Source: Gemmatimonadota bacterium (GTDB lineage Bacteria; Gemmatimonadota; Gemmatimonadetes; Gemmatimonadales; GWC2-71-9). Taken from it: a stretch of 64,000 bases of DNA. The notes under the pieces were generated by a model that made no database searches, was not told the origin of the DNA, and worked only from the letters and a program-made list of their open reading frames with translations. How positions within the stretch are numbered: position 1 is the stretch's first letter; every line of letters starts with the position of its first letter. The stretch spans positions 1 through 64,000 of the forward strand of contig JANYLJ010000054.1 of the NCBI GenBank assembly GCA_025357945.1, written 5' to 3'. Shown here in pieces: positions 26,589 to 35,993 of the stretch. Made by a program: the position numbers and the translations under genes.

Positions 26589-26640
26589 TTATGTTGTCGA
26601 TTACTTGTGATGTATAATGTATATTATGTTAAGTAAGCCC
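26589..26640 (-). promoter_or_regulatory. AT-rich promoter/operator patch upstream of the TonB receptor
   Basis: Within GC-rich surroundings, about 170-210 bases upstream of the receptor start, the sequence around TGTATAATGTATATTATGTTAAG is strongly AT-rich. It contains the inverted repeat ATAAT-GTAT-ATTAT. The symmetry and composition are like Fur/Zur family operators. A promoter for the receptor probably lies here, but no single -35/-10 pair stands out. Confidence 0.4.
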
Positions 26641-26725
26641 GTGGATAACTGTGGGAAACTCCTGCACTCCACCCACCCAATGCCAACCCACGCCAAAAGC
26701 TGGCCCAGCCGACAGCACCAACCCG

Positions 26726-27607
26726 TCAGCGGTCCAACCACACCCCTCGAGCCACCACGCGTCCCTCGCCGCAGAGCCAGACGTCGCGCCCTGTGCTGCC
26801 GTCTAGCCGAGCGCTGACCGACAGCACCTTCCCGCTCGCGGACAGTACCGGGAGCGGCAGCTCGGCCAGCCCCATGTCCGCGAGCGCCAGCGCACCCGCC
26901 ACGGTCCCGGTACCGCAGGCGAGCGTCTCCGCCTCGATTCCACGTTCGTAGGTTCGGATCGCCCAGGCCGGCGCGAGTGGATCGGTTGAGGTTCCAGTGG
27001 AACGTGAGGTCCGACTCAGGAAGTTGACGTTGGCCCCGCCAGGGCCACACTCCGGATGGAACCGGAGCGTCCGCCCCCGCCGATCTACATCCACCGCGGC
27101 GACGTCGTCGACGAGGACGATCACGTGGGGGACGCCCACGGTGCCGAGACGGATCCAGTGCTCCCCCGCCTCGAGATTGACGTTGATGACGACGGGAACC
27201 GCTGCGTCGGGCAGGTGGAGCTCGGCCAAGTCTCCCGGCCCCACGCACCGCGTCGAGAAGGTCGCCGCATCGGTGACCAGCGTCATCCCGGCCGGATCGG
27301 CCATCTCCAGCCGGCACGCGAGGCGGGTCGAACAGAGCGCCGCGTTGCCGCACATTGGCGCCGGCGACCCGTCGCTGTTGTAGTAGGTCATCCGCACCGT
27401 GTCCTGCCCGGCCGGCGTGACGAAAACCAGGCCGTCGCCGCCGACGCCGTTGCGACGATCGCAGATCCGGGCGATTGTCTCGCGGGGCCAGTCGGCCGGG
27501 CTTGAGGTGCGCCCGTCAATCATGACGAAGTCGTTCCCCGACCCGGTCATCTTGTGGAAGACGATGGTCAGCCGAGCCGCCCGAGCAGCGCCTGCAGGCG
27601 GAGCCAC
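26726..27607 (-). CDS. dapF: Diaminopimelate epimerase (DapF) with altered active-site loop
   Basis: A protein of up to 293 residues converting LL- to meso-diaminopimelate for lysine and peptidoglycan synthesis. Motifs: FHKMTGSGNDFVMIDGR, RRNGVGGDGL, the first catalytic Cys in MCGNAALC and the second in LACGTGTVA. The usual first motif is CGNGxR, but here Gly and Arg are replaced (CGNAALC), so activity should be tested. Start: GTG 27607 is used, overlapping the upstream glycosyltransferase by 40 bases. A start closer to the conserved LTIVFHKM is possible but only CTG is available there. It is the last gene of the long kdsB operon. Confidence 0.88.
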   Translation of the reverse strand: MAPPAGAARAARLTIVFHKMTGSGNDFVMIDGRTSSPADWPRETIARICDRRNGVGGDGLVFVTPAGQDTVRMTYYNSDGSPAPMCGNAALCSTRLACRLEMADPAGMTLVTDAATFSTRCVGPGDLAELHLPDAAVPVVINVNLEAGEHWIRLGTVGVPHVIVLVDDVAAVDVDRRGRTLRFHPECGPGGANVNFLSRTSRSTGTSTDPLAPAWAIRTYERGIEAETLACGTGTVAGALALADMGLAELPLPVLSASGKVLSVSARLDGSTGRDVWLCGEGRVVARGVWLDR

Positions 27608-28290
27608 CAGACCATCCAGATTGCCTCACGCACAATGCGGCCGTTCATCTTGCTGCGACCCTCCATCCGGTCAGTGAAGATGATCGGCAGTTCCTTGATC
27701 CGGAATCCCTTCCTCCACGCCCGAAAACTCATCTCGATCTGGAAGGCGTAGCCGTTGGACCTCACCTTGTCGAATGGCATCGCCGCGAGCACTTCACTGC
27801 GGAAACACTTGAAGCCGCCGGTGGCGTCGGTGAGCGGCAGCCCGGTGATCCAGCGCGCGTACTTGTTCGCGAACCACGACAACAGGAGCCGGCTCATCGG
27901 CCAGTTGATGACGTTCACGCCGCTGGCGTAACGCGACCCGACAATGAGGTCTGCATCCGTTGCCGCTTCGATGAAGCGCGTCAGGTTCTTCGGGTCGTGC
28001 GAGAAATCGGCGTCCATCTCGAACACGTACGCGTAGTTGCGCTGCAGCGCCCAGGCAAAACCGGCCAGGTAGGCCCGGCCGAGCCCCTCCTTGTTGGCGC
28101 GATGCAGCACGTGCACGCGGGGGTCTTGCGCGGCGAACACGTCGGCGATGGTACCGGTGCCGTCCGGTGACCCGTCGTCCACCACGAGAATCTCGACCCG
28201 TGGATCCTGGGCCAGGATCGCCGGCACAATCTGCGGCAGGTTCTCGCATTCGTTGTACGTCGGTATGACGACCAGTGCCAGCTCAGGCAT
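27568..28290 (-). CDS. Polyprenol-phosphate glycosyltransferase (DPM1-like, GT2)
   Basis: A 240-residue GT2 family enzyme without membrane helices. It shows VVIPTYNECENLPQIV, VVDDGSPDGT, the metal motif DADFSHDP and the C-terminal RMEGRSKMNGRI. These match bacterial dolichol/polyprenol-phosphate mannose synthases, which make polyprenyl-P-sugar from a nucleotide sugar on the cytoplasmic face of the membrane. It overlaps yfhO-like upstream by eight bases and dapF downstream by 40. The product presumably feeds the GT-C-like YfhO protein next to it (inference). Confidence 0.92.
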   Translation of the reverse strand: MPELALVVIPTYNECENLPQIVPAILAQDPRVEILVVDDGSPDGTGTIADVFAAQDPRVHVLHRANKEGLGRAYLAGFAWALQRNYAYVFEMDADFSHDPKNLTRFIEAATDADLIVGSRYASGVNVINWPMSRLLLSWFANKYARWITGLPLTDATGGFKCFRSEVLAAMPFDKVRSNGYAFQIEMSFRAWRKGFRIKELPIIFTDRMEGRSKMNGRIVREAIWMVWWLRLQALLGRLG

Positions 28291-30700
28291 CGACGGTCCG
28301 GGGTCGCAGGCGATCCGAGAACAGCAACCCCGCCGTCAGTACCAGCGCGACGAGCGTGATCCATTTCCCCTGGTGATAGGTCGCGACATCAAAGGTGAGT
28401 ACCACCTCTCTGGCACCTGGCGGGAGTTCCACGCTCAGCAGTGCACCATCGGCGCGGTGCGCCGGCGCCGGCTTGCCGTCGATCGTGGCGTGCCAATCGG
28501 GGTACCAGTTCTCAGCGACGAGCAGGTAGGTGATGCGGGTATCGCTGCCATCGAGCTTGACGGTCATCGCGCCGGGCGTCCACGATGTCAGCGAAGCAGT
28601 CACCGGCGTCGGCTCCGGTGTGACCATCCCCTTGGTTGGCGCGACCGCCTTGGTGCTGGTCGAGTCCGGGAAGAGTACGTACGTGTTTACCGGGAAGCCA
28701 TTGGCCGCGACAGTGGGCGGAATCTGTTCTTCCGGCACTTTGACCGCACCCGGTACTACCCGCACCCAACGCGGCGTGGAATCACGCTCCATGACAACCG
28801 CCGCGAGCTCGCGCTGTCCCGGTGGCGCTGCGAGCCCAGTGAGGTCGTCCAGTTGCGCCGGCCCGAGCACCTTGTGATAGCCGGGTGTGCCGACCGGTTC
28901 CTGCGTCTCGATCAGGTACTTGACCGCGTACAGGTCCCAGAGGTTGGGTGCCAGCTGATACTGCCAGATGTTCTTGCCGCCGAGCAGCGCGTCGAAGAAC
29001 CGGCTTTCCATGCCGTGATAGCCGAGCAGCGTTGGCACGCCGCGGGCCATCAGCGCCGATGCGTAATACACGGTCAAGGCGTTGATCTGGGAGCCCCCGG
29101 CGTCTGGGGCACTCGGGCTGTAGGTCCGAAATGGCAGCGGTGTCTTCTTCATCGCCGTGGTGAGCACATCATCCGCGAAGGTAACCGACGCCGGTGGCAG
29201 CCAGGTCGGGAACTCGCGCAGGATCGACCAGTTGTCGGCACCGACGGCAATCAGCAACGCGGCCGCTGCTCCGATGCCCCGCAAGAAACGGCGCTGCACC
29301 AGGAGCAACACCCCGCCTCCGGCCAACACGGCGACCAGCAGGCGAACACCACCGGTCTGCAGCTCGAGGGCATTCCCTTGGGCGCGCGGCAGGAATTGCG
29401 GCAGCACCAGCGCCTCGGTGACGCCCTGGAGGAGTCCGCCGGCCGCGAGGAGCGCGATGCCGCCGAGGACACCGAGCACGGTGAAGAGTGTCCGGCGCTT
29501 GATCTCGCCGTCGAGCAGGCGATCCACGCCGAAGCCCGCGAACACGCAGGTGACGAGCGCCACCATGAAGAAGGCGAGTCCTGGCGCCCGGAACTGGCTC
29601 ATCTTTGGCAACAGGTACCAGAGCCGGTAGAACGGCGAATCGTGGCCCCATGCCACCATGAGGAACAACACCGCCAGCCCACCGAGTGGCAGGAGCAGGC
29701 CGCGCTTGCGCGCGGCCGGAATGCCCAGGAGCATCAACGTGACGACGATCGCGCCAAGGTACTCGGTGTGATCCTTGAACGAATTTGCACCCCAGTAATT
29801 GTGCAGGATGCCGTTGAACTGTGGCAGGATCGCCGTCATGATCTCCATCGGCGGCATCCCCCAACTACTTGCGTACTGATACCCGCCACTGTCGCCACCC
29901 GCCGCGCGCGGTGTGAAGGCCACCATGTGCTGCACCGGCAGGAGTTCAATCGCCGCGATGCCGAGACCGATCGCGACCGCCACCGCCGTCATCACCAGCG
30001 GGACGACTGGCGAACGGTCGCGCACTCGCTCCGGATCGAGAAAGACGAGCCAGAGCGTGAACAATGCGCTCGCGACCAGCATGTAGTACGCGGCCAGATA
30101 GTGCGGCGTGAGCATCACCAGCCCGACCACCAGCGCGAACCAGCCAAAGTTGGCGGTACGCCCGTGGCGAATCGCCCGCAGGAGTGCGACGAAGGCGAAG
30201 GGCACCAGTGCCGCTGCGAAGAGCTTGCCGTCGTGGCCGGGGCTCAACTGGGAGGCGAGGATGCCGGAGAGTTCGTACGCCAGCCCGCCGACGACCGACG
30301 CCGTCCAGCTGGCGCGCAGCGTCCGCAGCAGCGCATACATCGCGATGCCGGCCACGACGAGATGAATGAAGAACGCGAGCGTGAGCACCCGGTCGCCCGC
30401 CATGAACCAGCGCAACCACGCCGTCGGGTAGAACACGTCGAAGTGTCCGGGGATGGCCCACAACGGCATCCCACCGAAGATGAACGGATTCCACTGGGGA
30501 ATGTGCCCGGTGCGCTGCATGCTCTCGGCGGCAAAGTTGCGCAAGGCGTAGCCGACGTTGATCTGGTCTGATCCGCCGATGATCTGGCCCGAGAACATCG
30601 GGTACATGAGCGACAGCGCGGCGAGGATGAAGACCGCGGCGGCAATCACCAGTGGGAAACGCGGCTGGAAGCGGGACGGGACCTGGTCAGGTGATGTCAC
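28283..30700 (-). CDS. YfhO family membrane protein (GT-C-like glycosyltransferase)
   Basis: An 805-residue polytopic protein with about 12 hydrophobic segments and a C-terminal periplasmic beta-rich part. The N-terminal half has WNPFIFGGMPLW, GHFDVFYPTAW and the SPGHDGKL loop. This is the YfhO family, related to polyprenyl-P-sugar-dependent glycosyltransferases (in Firmicutes YfhO glycosylates lipoteichoic acid). The GTG 30700 start overlaps the UPF0104 gene by 14 bases. The most plausible task here is adding a sugar from the neighbouring polyprenyl-P-sugar donor to a surface glycan or lipid A/Kdo moiety, which is inferred from the operon. Confidence 0.9.
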   Translation of the reverse strand: MTSPDQVPSRFQPRFPLVIAAAVFILAALSLMYPMFSGQIIGGSDQINVGYALRNFAAESMQRTGHIPQWNPFIFGGMPLWAIPGHFDVFYPTAWLRWFMAGDRVLTLAFFIHLVVAGIAMYALLRTLRASWTASVVGGLAYELSGILASQLSPGHDGKLFAAALVPFAFVALLRAIRHGRTANFGWFALVVGLVMLTPHYLAAYYMLVASALFTLWLVFLDPERVRDRSPVVPLVMTAVAVAIGLGIAAIELLPVQHMVAFTPRAAGGDSGGYQYASSWGMPPMEIMTAILPQFNGILHNYWGANSFKDHTEYLGAIVVTLMLLGIPAARKRGLLLPLGGLAVLFLMVAWGHDSPFYRLWYLLPKMSQFRAPGLAFFMVALVTCVFAGFGVDRLLDGEIKRRTLFTVLGVLGGIALLAAGGLLQGVTEALVLPQFLPRAQGNALELQTGGVRLLVAVLAGGGVLLLVQRRFLRGIGAAAALLIAVGADNWSILREFPTWLPPASVTFADDVLTTAMKKTPLPFRTYSPSAPDAGGSQINALTVYYASALMARGVPTLLGYHGMESRFFDALLGGKNIWQYQLAPNLWDLYAVKYLIETQEPVGTPGYHKVLGPAQLDDLTGLAAPPGQRELAAVVMERDSTPRWVRVVPGAVKVPEEQIPPTVAANGFPVNTYVLFPDSTSTKAVAPTKGMVTPEPTPVTASLTSWTPGAMTVKLDGSDTRITYLLVAENWYPDWHATIDGKPAPAHRADGALLSVELPPGAREVVLTFDVATYHQGKWITLVALVLTAGLLFSDRLRPRTVDA

Positions 30701-31613
30701 GCGGCTGGCTCCGGAAGAGCAGGAACGGCAGCGCCGCTCCGACTTGGTTGACTGTCAATACGACCCGGGACGCGGCGGCGAGCGCGGCAGCCGGGCCAAC
30801 GCCGATCGACGGCGTCAGGATCGTGATCATGACCGCTTCCCGCACGCCGAAGCCGGCGGGAAGGAGCACAAACACGTATCCGATGACGTACGAGGCAGCG
30901 AACGCCCCGGTTGCAGTGGACCACGACAGCTCGACACCGTGCAGGGTGCCGAGCCCAAGGAGTTGCAGCGCGATCCCGTAGCCGGCCCAGGCGACCAGGT
31001 TGGCGACGAGCGCCCCGGCCAGCGCGCCTGGTTCCACGGGTCGAACGGCATCGGGGCGGCGCAGGAGGAAGCCGATCCGGCGCGTCAACGACGGCGACGT
31101 CAGCGCCACCGCGCCAATCAGCGTGACCGCGGCGAGGATCATCGCGGCGATCGATCCCCATCCGCCAAGGACGCGGTCGAGAAGCGGTGTACCGACGAGG
31201 ACGAGCGCGATCATCGCACCGGTGGCGATCGATATGAGCTGCATGATCACCGCCGAACCGGTGGCCGCGGTGCCCGACACGCCTCGCTGCTGTGCCATCA
31301 ACGCCATGCCGGCGATCGACCAGACCTTGCCGGGGATGTAGCCGCCAAGGCTCGAGATCGTCCAGATTCTCGCCGCGTCGATGATACGGAGCGATTCGCG
31401 CCAGCCCTCGAGCACCGTGCGCCAGCCCCAGATCAGCACGCCGTACATCGCCCAGGTGACGATGAGCGAGGCGGCGATGAACTCCCAGTGGAGGTCCCAC
31501 TGAATCGGTTGGTCCTGGACCTTGTGCCAGTTCTCGAGAAACTTGCGCACCAGGAAGAACAGGATGATGGCACCAACGACCGCCTGCGCAATCCGCCAGC
31601 TTGTCTTACGCAT
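30687..31613 (-). CDS. UPF0104 / LPG synthase TM-like membrane protein
   Basis: A 308-residue polytopic protein, the second member of this family in the window. The start at ATG 31613 is set by the first helix (RIAQAVVGAIILFFLV) and overlaps the GT4 stop by eight bases. Family features include ISSLGGYIPGKVWSI, AGMALMAQQRGVS and LLPAGFGVREAVMI. It is a candidate flippase for the lipid-linked product of the surrounding glycosyltransferases. The ORF in the track extends antisense upstream and is not used. Confidence 0.88.
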   Translation of the reverse strand: MRKTSWRIAQAVVGAIILFFLVRKFLENWHKVQDQPIQWDLHWEFIAASLIVTWAMYGVLIWGWRTVLEGWRESLRIIDAARIWTISSLGGYIPGKVWSIAGMALMAQQRGVSGTAATGSAVIMQLISIATGAMIALVLVGTPLLDRVLGGWGSIAAMILAAVTLIGAVALTSPSLTRRIGFLLRRPDAVRPVEPGALAGALVANLVAWAGYGIALQLLGLGTLHGVELSWSTATGAFAASYVIGYVFVLLPAGFGVREAVMITILTPSIGVGPAAALAAASRVVLTVNQVGAALPFLLFRSQPRDIT

Positions 31614-32754
31614 TGAGTGCTCGCTGGTACCAGCTGAGACAGCGTTGAGCAACGAAGTCCGGGGCGAGACGTTCGCGCCACTGAATCCCCTCGGCGCGCG
31701 CGGCATCGCGCGCACCGGCATCGCCGAGCAGGTCGATGACCGCCGAAGCGATCGCGGCGGCGGCGGGCCGGACCAGACGACCGGCGCCGGTTGACGGTAC
31801 CAGGTCGCAAAGGCCCCCGCCGTCGAGGCACGCCACCACGGGCACACCCTGCATCAGCGCCTCCGCCGCCGCGAGTCCGAACCCTTCACCCCTGGCCGGC
31901 ATGATGCAGCATACCGCCGTCGCGAACACCACGGGTATGTCGGCCGGTGCCACCGCCCCGACAAAGCGGACGGCATCAGCGACACCCAGCGCGATCGCCC
32001 GCTGCTCGAGCGCGAGCATGGCTGGGCCGTCGCCCACGATCACCAGTCGCCACGGGGTACCGCGCCGCATCGCGACCGCCGTCGCTTCGATCGCCAGATG
32101 CACGCGCTTTTGTCTGGTCAGCCGCCCAACGACCACCACGTCACCCGACCCGTCACTCCACCGTCGTTCACCCGGGGTCACGGGCATCGGTTGCACGCCG
32201 TCATCGGCGACCGCGACGCCGGTCTGACGCCGCACGATCGCGGCGAGCGTACGCGACACGGTCGTCACGACGCGGGCCCGACGAAAGGTCGGCCGCGCCA
32301 GCCAGCCTGCGAACGGGATCCGCTCGAGGAGGCGAACGTCGGTGCCATGACACGTCAACACTAGTGGTACGCCCATCGGCGCCGCGAGCCCGCTCGGCAC
32401 CCACCAGTGCGCGTGCACCAGCGCATCGCCGGACGCTCCATTCAACTCCTGCTCTGCACCCGCCCGCAAGGCGGCGCGGAGGCGGTTGAACGCGAACGCG
32501 GCACGCGGCGAGCGCAGCGCGTCCGTCATGGACCCCCGGTAGGCCAGGCGCTCATCCGCAGCGGTGCCGTATCGCACACGGCGAATCGGCACGCCATCCA
32601 GTTCGTCCTCTCCCCCCTGCCCCGCATCGCTGGGCGCCACGACACGGACGTCGACGCCGTGCTGACGCAGCGCCACCGCGAGCGGGTGAAGGAACCCGCC
32701 AGCAACGTCGCCCGGGTGCCGCGGGTAGTTGTGGGTCAGCCAGACCACGCGCAT
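31606..32754 (-). CDS. Glycosyltransferase family 4
   Basis: About 382 residues. GT-B fold: N-terminal acceptor domain (VVWLTHNYPRHPGDVAGGF, HAHWWVPSG, CHGTDVR) and C-terminal donor domain (VVVGRLTRQKRV, VIVGDGPAM, PARGEGFGLAAAEALMQGVPVVA, the usual EX7E-like loop). The start at ATG 32754 is chosen by the N-terminal strand. It is four bases after the GT2 stop and overlaps the UPF0104 gene. It should transfer a sugar to a lipid carrier or LPS core; the donor is unknown. Confidence 0.93.
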   Translation of the reverse strand: MRVVWLTHNYPRHPGDVAGGFLHPLAVALRQHGVDVRVVAPSDAGQGGEDELDGVPIRRVRYGTAADERLAYRGSMTDALRSPRAAFAFNRLRAALRAGAEQELNGASGDALVHAHWWVPSGLAAPMGVPLVLTCHGTDVRLLERIPFAGWLARPTFRRARVVTTVSRTLAAIVRRQTGVAVADDGVQPMPVTPGERRWSDGSGDVVVVGRLTRQKRVHLAIEATAVAMRRGTPWRLVIVGDGPAMLALEQRAIALGVADAVRFVGAVAPADIPVVFATAVCCIMPARGEGFGLAAAEALMQGVPVVACLDGGGLCDLVPSTGAGRLVRPAAAAIASAVIDLLGDAGARDAARAEGIQWRERLAPDFVAQRCLSWYQRALNA

Positions 32755-32758
32755 CAGG

Positions 32759-33712
32759 TCAATCGCGCCGGCTGGACTGGAAGCGCCGCAGCAGCTCCCG
32801 CTGGTCCTCGCGCACACCGGCCAGCATCTCCCCGATAAAGCCGAACCCGAATAGCACGAATCCGCTCACGACCATCATCTCGACGAGGGTAAGCAACGGC
32901 CGGAAGCCAGTTTTCAAGTCGGCGAACCCCAGCAGGTAGCCGTACCGAAGCACCAAGGCGATCATCCCAGCAACGAATCCGATGAGGAAGAGGACGGCGC
33001 CGGCGATCCCGAAGAAGAGCATCGGCTTGCGGCCGAAGCGGAGCTGGAACCACACCGACAACAGGTCGAGGACGCCCACCGGAATCCGGCGCCAGGTGAA
33101 CTTCGACGTGCCGGCATTACGCGGATACAGCGGCACCGGTGTCGACGTCAACCGGAAGCCTTCCGCCGCCGCAATGACCACCATGTAGCGGTGGAAGTCG
33201 GGCCGCAGCGGTTGCACCAGCATGACATCGCGACGGAACGCCTTGACGGAGTTCAGGTCGGTGACCCTGATCCCGAACAACCAGCGGCACAGCGCGTTGT
33301 ACACCGACGAGACGAACGCTCTCTCATACTTGCCCTGCTTCGTGCCGGTGACGATGTCGGCGTCGTTCGCCAGGATCGGCGCGACCAGGCGTCCGACGTC
33401 TTCCGGGCGATACTGCAGGTCGGCCGGATAAAACACCAGCACGTCACCGGTCGCGGTATCCGCGGCGCTGCGGAGCGCGTCGGCGATGCCGCGCTGGCGC
33501 AGGTGGGTCACCACGTGGAGGAATGGATACCGCGCCTGCAGATCGTGCAGCACGGTGGCGGTCGCGTCGCGAGATCCGTCGTCAACCACGACGACCTCGA
33601 ACGGCACGCCGATCCCCGGCAGCGCCTCGGCACACTGCCGCACGAACTCCGGCAGGTTCTCCGCTTCGTCTTTGGCGGGAACCAGCAACGAGACCCGGAC
33701 GAGGCCCGTCAT
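32759..33712 (-). CDS. Glycosyltransferase family 2 with C-terminal membrane segments
   Basis: A 317-residue ArnC/GtrB-like GT2 enzyme: VSLLVPAKDEAENLPEFV, VVDDGSRDAT, the DxD-like YPADLQYRPED, then two C-terminal hydrophobic segments (about residues 236-266 and 283-303). Such proteins make undecaprenyl-phosphate sugars or modify lipid-linked intermediates at the membrane. The start ATG 33712 overlaps the rpoN stop by four bases, tying rpoN to the glycan genes. Confidence 0.92.
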   Translation of the reverse strand: MTGLVRVSLLVPAKDEAENLPEFVRQCAEALPGIGVPFEVVVVDDGSRDATATVLHDLQARYPFLHVVTHLRQRGIADALRSAADTATGDVLVFYPADLQYRPEDVGRLVAPILANDADIVTGTKQGKYERAFVSSVYNALCRWLFGIRVTDLNSVKAFRRDVMLVQPLRPDFHRYMVVIAAAEGFRLTSTPVPLYPRNAGTSKFTWRRIPVGVLDLLSVWFQLRFGRKPMLFFGIAGAVLFLIGFVAGMIALVLRYGYLLGFADLKTGFRPLLTLVEMMVVSGFVLFGFGFIGEMLAGVREDQRELLRRFQSSRRD

Positions 33713-35244
33713 ACGCGCTTGCGCATCCGTGCCGGGAGGATGCCGAGCTGGTCGCGGTACTTGGCGACCGTGCGGCGGGCGATCTGGATGCCCTGTTCCT
33801 CGAACAGATGCACGATCTGCTGGTCGGTCAGCGGTTTCGCGGGCTTCTCCTCCGCCACCATTTTCTCAAGCTTTGCCCGGATCGAGCGCGCTGAGGCGTC
33901 TTCGCCCGAGGTCGTGGACAGGGCGCTCGAGAAGAAAAACTTGAGTGGGAGCACGCCACGGGGTGTCTGCACGTACTTTTCGTTGGTCACTCGGCTCACC
34001 GTCGACTCATGCATCGAGATCACTTCGGCGACTTCCCGCAGGGTGAGCGGCCGCAGGAATTCGATGCCCTTCTCGAAAAAGTCACGCTGCCGGTCGACGA
34101 TGAAGTTCATCACCTTGAGCATGGTCTGGCGGCGCTGTTCGATCGCCTGGATCATCCACGTCGCGCTGTTCATCCGGGACGCGATGAAGTCGCGATTCTC
34201 CGCCGTCATCTTGGCCCGATCCCGGGCGATCTCCTGATAGGCGCGCGAGAGGCGCAGCCGGGGCACGCCGGTGTCGTTGAGGAACACGTGGTACCGCCCG
34301 TCGATCTTGTCGACGATCAGGTCCGGCGTGATGTACGCGTCACCCTGATCCGAATACTTGAGCCCGGGCTTGGGGTCGAAGCGCGAGAGCGCGTCGGCTG
34401 CCGTCTGCGCCGCCTTCGGCTCGACGCCAAACTTGCGGGCCAGGTCGTTCCAGCGGTGGGCAATGAGGTCGGCAAACGCCTCGTTCACAAACCGGTAGGT
34501 GAGGGATGCGGCGTCCCCGGCGTCCTTGAGCTGCAGCAGCAGGCATTCGCGCAGATCGCGCGCGCCCACACCGGCCGGATCGAGCGCCTGCACGACGGTC
34601 AGCGCGGCCTCGAACTCCGGCACCGTAAACAACAGCACGCCCGGCGGGAGGGCTGACCCATTGCCGTTTCCGTTGGTGCCGGGCGTGTCAACGGCCGCAT
34701 CGTCGTCGCTGTCGAGCGGATCATCCTGGTCCGGCTGGTTCGCGCCCGGATTGTTGGAGAGCAGCCACTGATTGACGGATTCGAGGATTTGCTCGGTTGT
34801 CGCCGTGACATACCCGTCCTCGCCGATGTTCCCGATGATCTCCTCGCAGAGAAGCCGCTGACGCGGCGGGACCTCGAGCATCTGTAGCTGATCACGAAGA
34901 TGGTCGGCAAGGTCACGCGTCTCCACCGAGACTGGCTCGACGTATTGCAGGGACTCGAACTGCTCGCGTTGCCCGCCGACATCGAACCCGTTGATCAGGA
35001 TTTCCTCCCAATCCACCTCGTCATCCTTCTTGGCGGACTCCTGCTCCTGCTCGGTGGTCTTCTCGGGGACCGCCTCCTCCTCCGGCTCCTCCAATTCGAG
35101 GAACGGATTGTTGAGCAGTTCCTGTTGCAGGTGCTGCTGCAGGTCGAGCATCGGCATGTACAGCATGTCCATCGCCTGATACAGGCGAGGGTTGATTCGC
35201 AGTTCCTGACGGAGTCCCGTCTGCTGATGCAGGCCGGTCTTCAC
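33709..35244 (-). CDS. rpoN: RNA polymerase sigma-54 factor
   Basis: A 511-residue sigma-54. Region I is present (QTGLRQELRINPRLYQAMDMLYMP), followed by an acidic region II (EEPEEEAVPEKTTEQEQ, and a second Asp-rich stretch about residues 175-200). The core-binding domain follows (ALDPAGVGARDLRECLLLQL), then the HTH and the C-terminal RpoN box, here ARRTVAKYRDQLGI (ARRTVAKYRE is canonical). The start is GTG 35244, overlapping lptB (GTGA). The lptB-rpoN neighbourhood is conserved across Gram-negatives. An rpoN with no activator in view; activators must be elsewhere. Confidence 0.98.
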   Translation of the reverse strand: MKTGLHQQTGLRQELRINPRLYQAMDMLYMPMLDLQQHLQQELLNNPFLELEEPEEEAVPEKTTEQEQESAKKDDEVDWEEILINGFDVGGQREQFESLQYVEPVSVETRDLADHLRDQLQMLEVPPRQRLLCEEIIGNIGEDGYVTATTEQILESVNQWLLSNNPGANQPDQDDPLDSDDDAAVDTPGTNGNGNGSALPPGVLLFTVPEFEAALTVVQALDPAGVGARDLRECLLLQLKDAGDAASLTYRFVNEAFADLIAHRWNDLARKFGVEPKAAQTAADALSRFDPKPGLKYSDQGDAYITPDLIVDKIDGRYHVFLNDTGVPRLRLSRAYQEIARDRAKMTAENRDFIASRMNSATWMIQAIEQRRQTMLKVMNFIVDRQRDFFEKGIEFLRPLTLREVAEVISMHESTVSRVTNEKYVQTPRGVLPLKFFFSSALSTTSGEDASARSIRAKLEKMVAEEKPAKPLTDQQIVHLFEEQGIQIARRTVAKYRDQLGILPARMRKRV

Positions 35245-35993
35245 GCGGGTTGCTCCATCCGTCCGCGGAGGCGCGCCGTGAGCGTCGGGCCGAGATACAG
35301 GTCGGCCACGCGATCGTTCCAGACCAGGTGTTCAACGGAGCCGGCGGCCTGCACGGTGCCTTCATGCATGATGTAGGCGCGGTCCACGATCTCCAGGGTC
35401 TGCTCCACGTTATGGTCGGTGATGAGCACGCCGATGCCCCGGTCGCGCAACGACGCCACGATGGTCTGAATATCGTGCACGGCGATCGGGTCCACTCCGG
35501 CAAATGGCTCGTCGAGCAGCATGAACTTCGGATTCGTCGCCAGCGCGCGCGTGATCTCGAGGCGGCGGCGTTCGCCGCCGCTGAGCGTATAGGCCTGCGC
35601 GTGACGCAAGGGCGTGAGGCCGAGTTCGGCCAGCATGGTTTCGAGTCGCTGCAGGCGCGCGGCCTTGGTCAGATCGAGCACTTCAAGGATCGCCAGGACA
35701 TTCTGCTCCACCGTCATCCGCCGGAAGATCGACGGCTCCTGCGGCAGGTATCCCAGCCCGCGGCGCACCCGCTTGTACATCGGCAACCCGGTAATGTCGG
35801 CATCGTCGAGGTGAATGGTGCCGCGGTCGGGCCGAATCAGGCCAGTGATCAAGTAGAACGTCGTGGTTTTCCCGGCGCCGTTTGGCCCGAGGAGACCGAC
35901 AATCTCACCCTGCGCCAACTCGAGGGCGACGTCGTTCACGACCGCGCGCCGTTTGTAGGTCTTGCGAAGGCCGTCGGCACGAAGCACGCTCAT
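35241..35993 (-). CDS. lptB: LPS export ABC transporter ATP-binding protein LptB
   Basis: A 250-residue ABC ATPase. Walker A GPNGAGKTT, Q-loop YLPQEPSIF, signature LSGGERRRLEI, Walker B LLDEPFAGVDP, switch His in TDHNVEQTLE. LptB powers LptFG to extract LPS from the inner membrane and push it along LptC, LptA and LptD. The start is ATG 35993, overlapping the LptA/OstA-like gene. LptFG are not in this window. Confidence 0.97.
   Translation of the reverse strand: MSVLRADGLRKTYKRRAVVNDVALELAQGEIVGLLGPNGAGKTTTFYLITGLIRPDRGTIHLDDADITGLPMYKRVRRGLGYLPQEPSIFRRMTVEQNVLAILEVLDLTKAARLQRLETMLAELGLTPLRHAQAYTLSGGERRRLEITRALATNPKFMLLDEPFAGVDPIAVHDIQTIVASLRDRGIGVLITDHNVEQTLEIVDRAYIMHEGTVQAAGSVEHLVWNDRVADLYLGPTLTARLRGRMEQPA

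Noticed and set aside
28091-30571. 826-codon plus-strand ORF
   Set aside because: Fully antisense to the YfhO gene, whose family motifs and operon overlaps are clear; Arg/Gln/His-rich product without domains.
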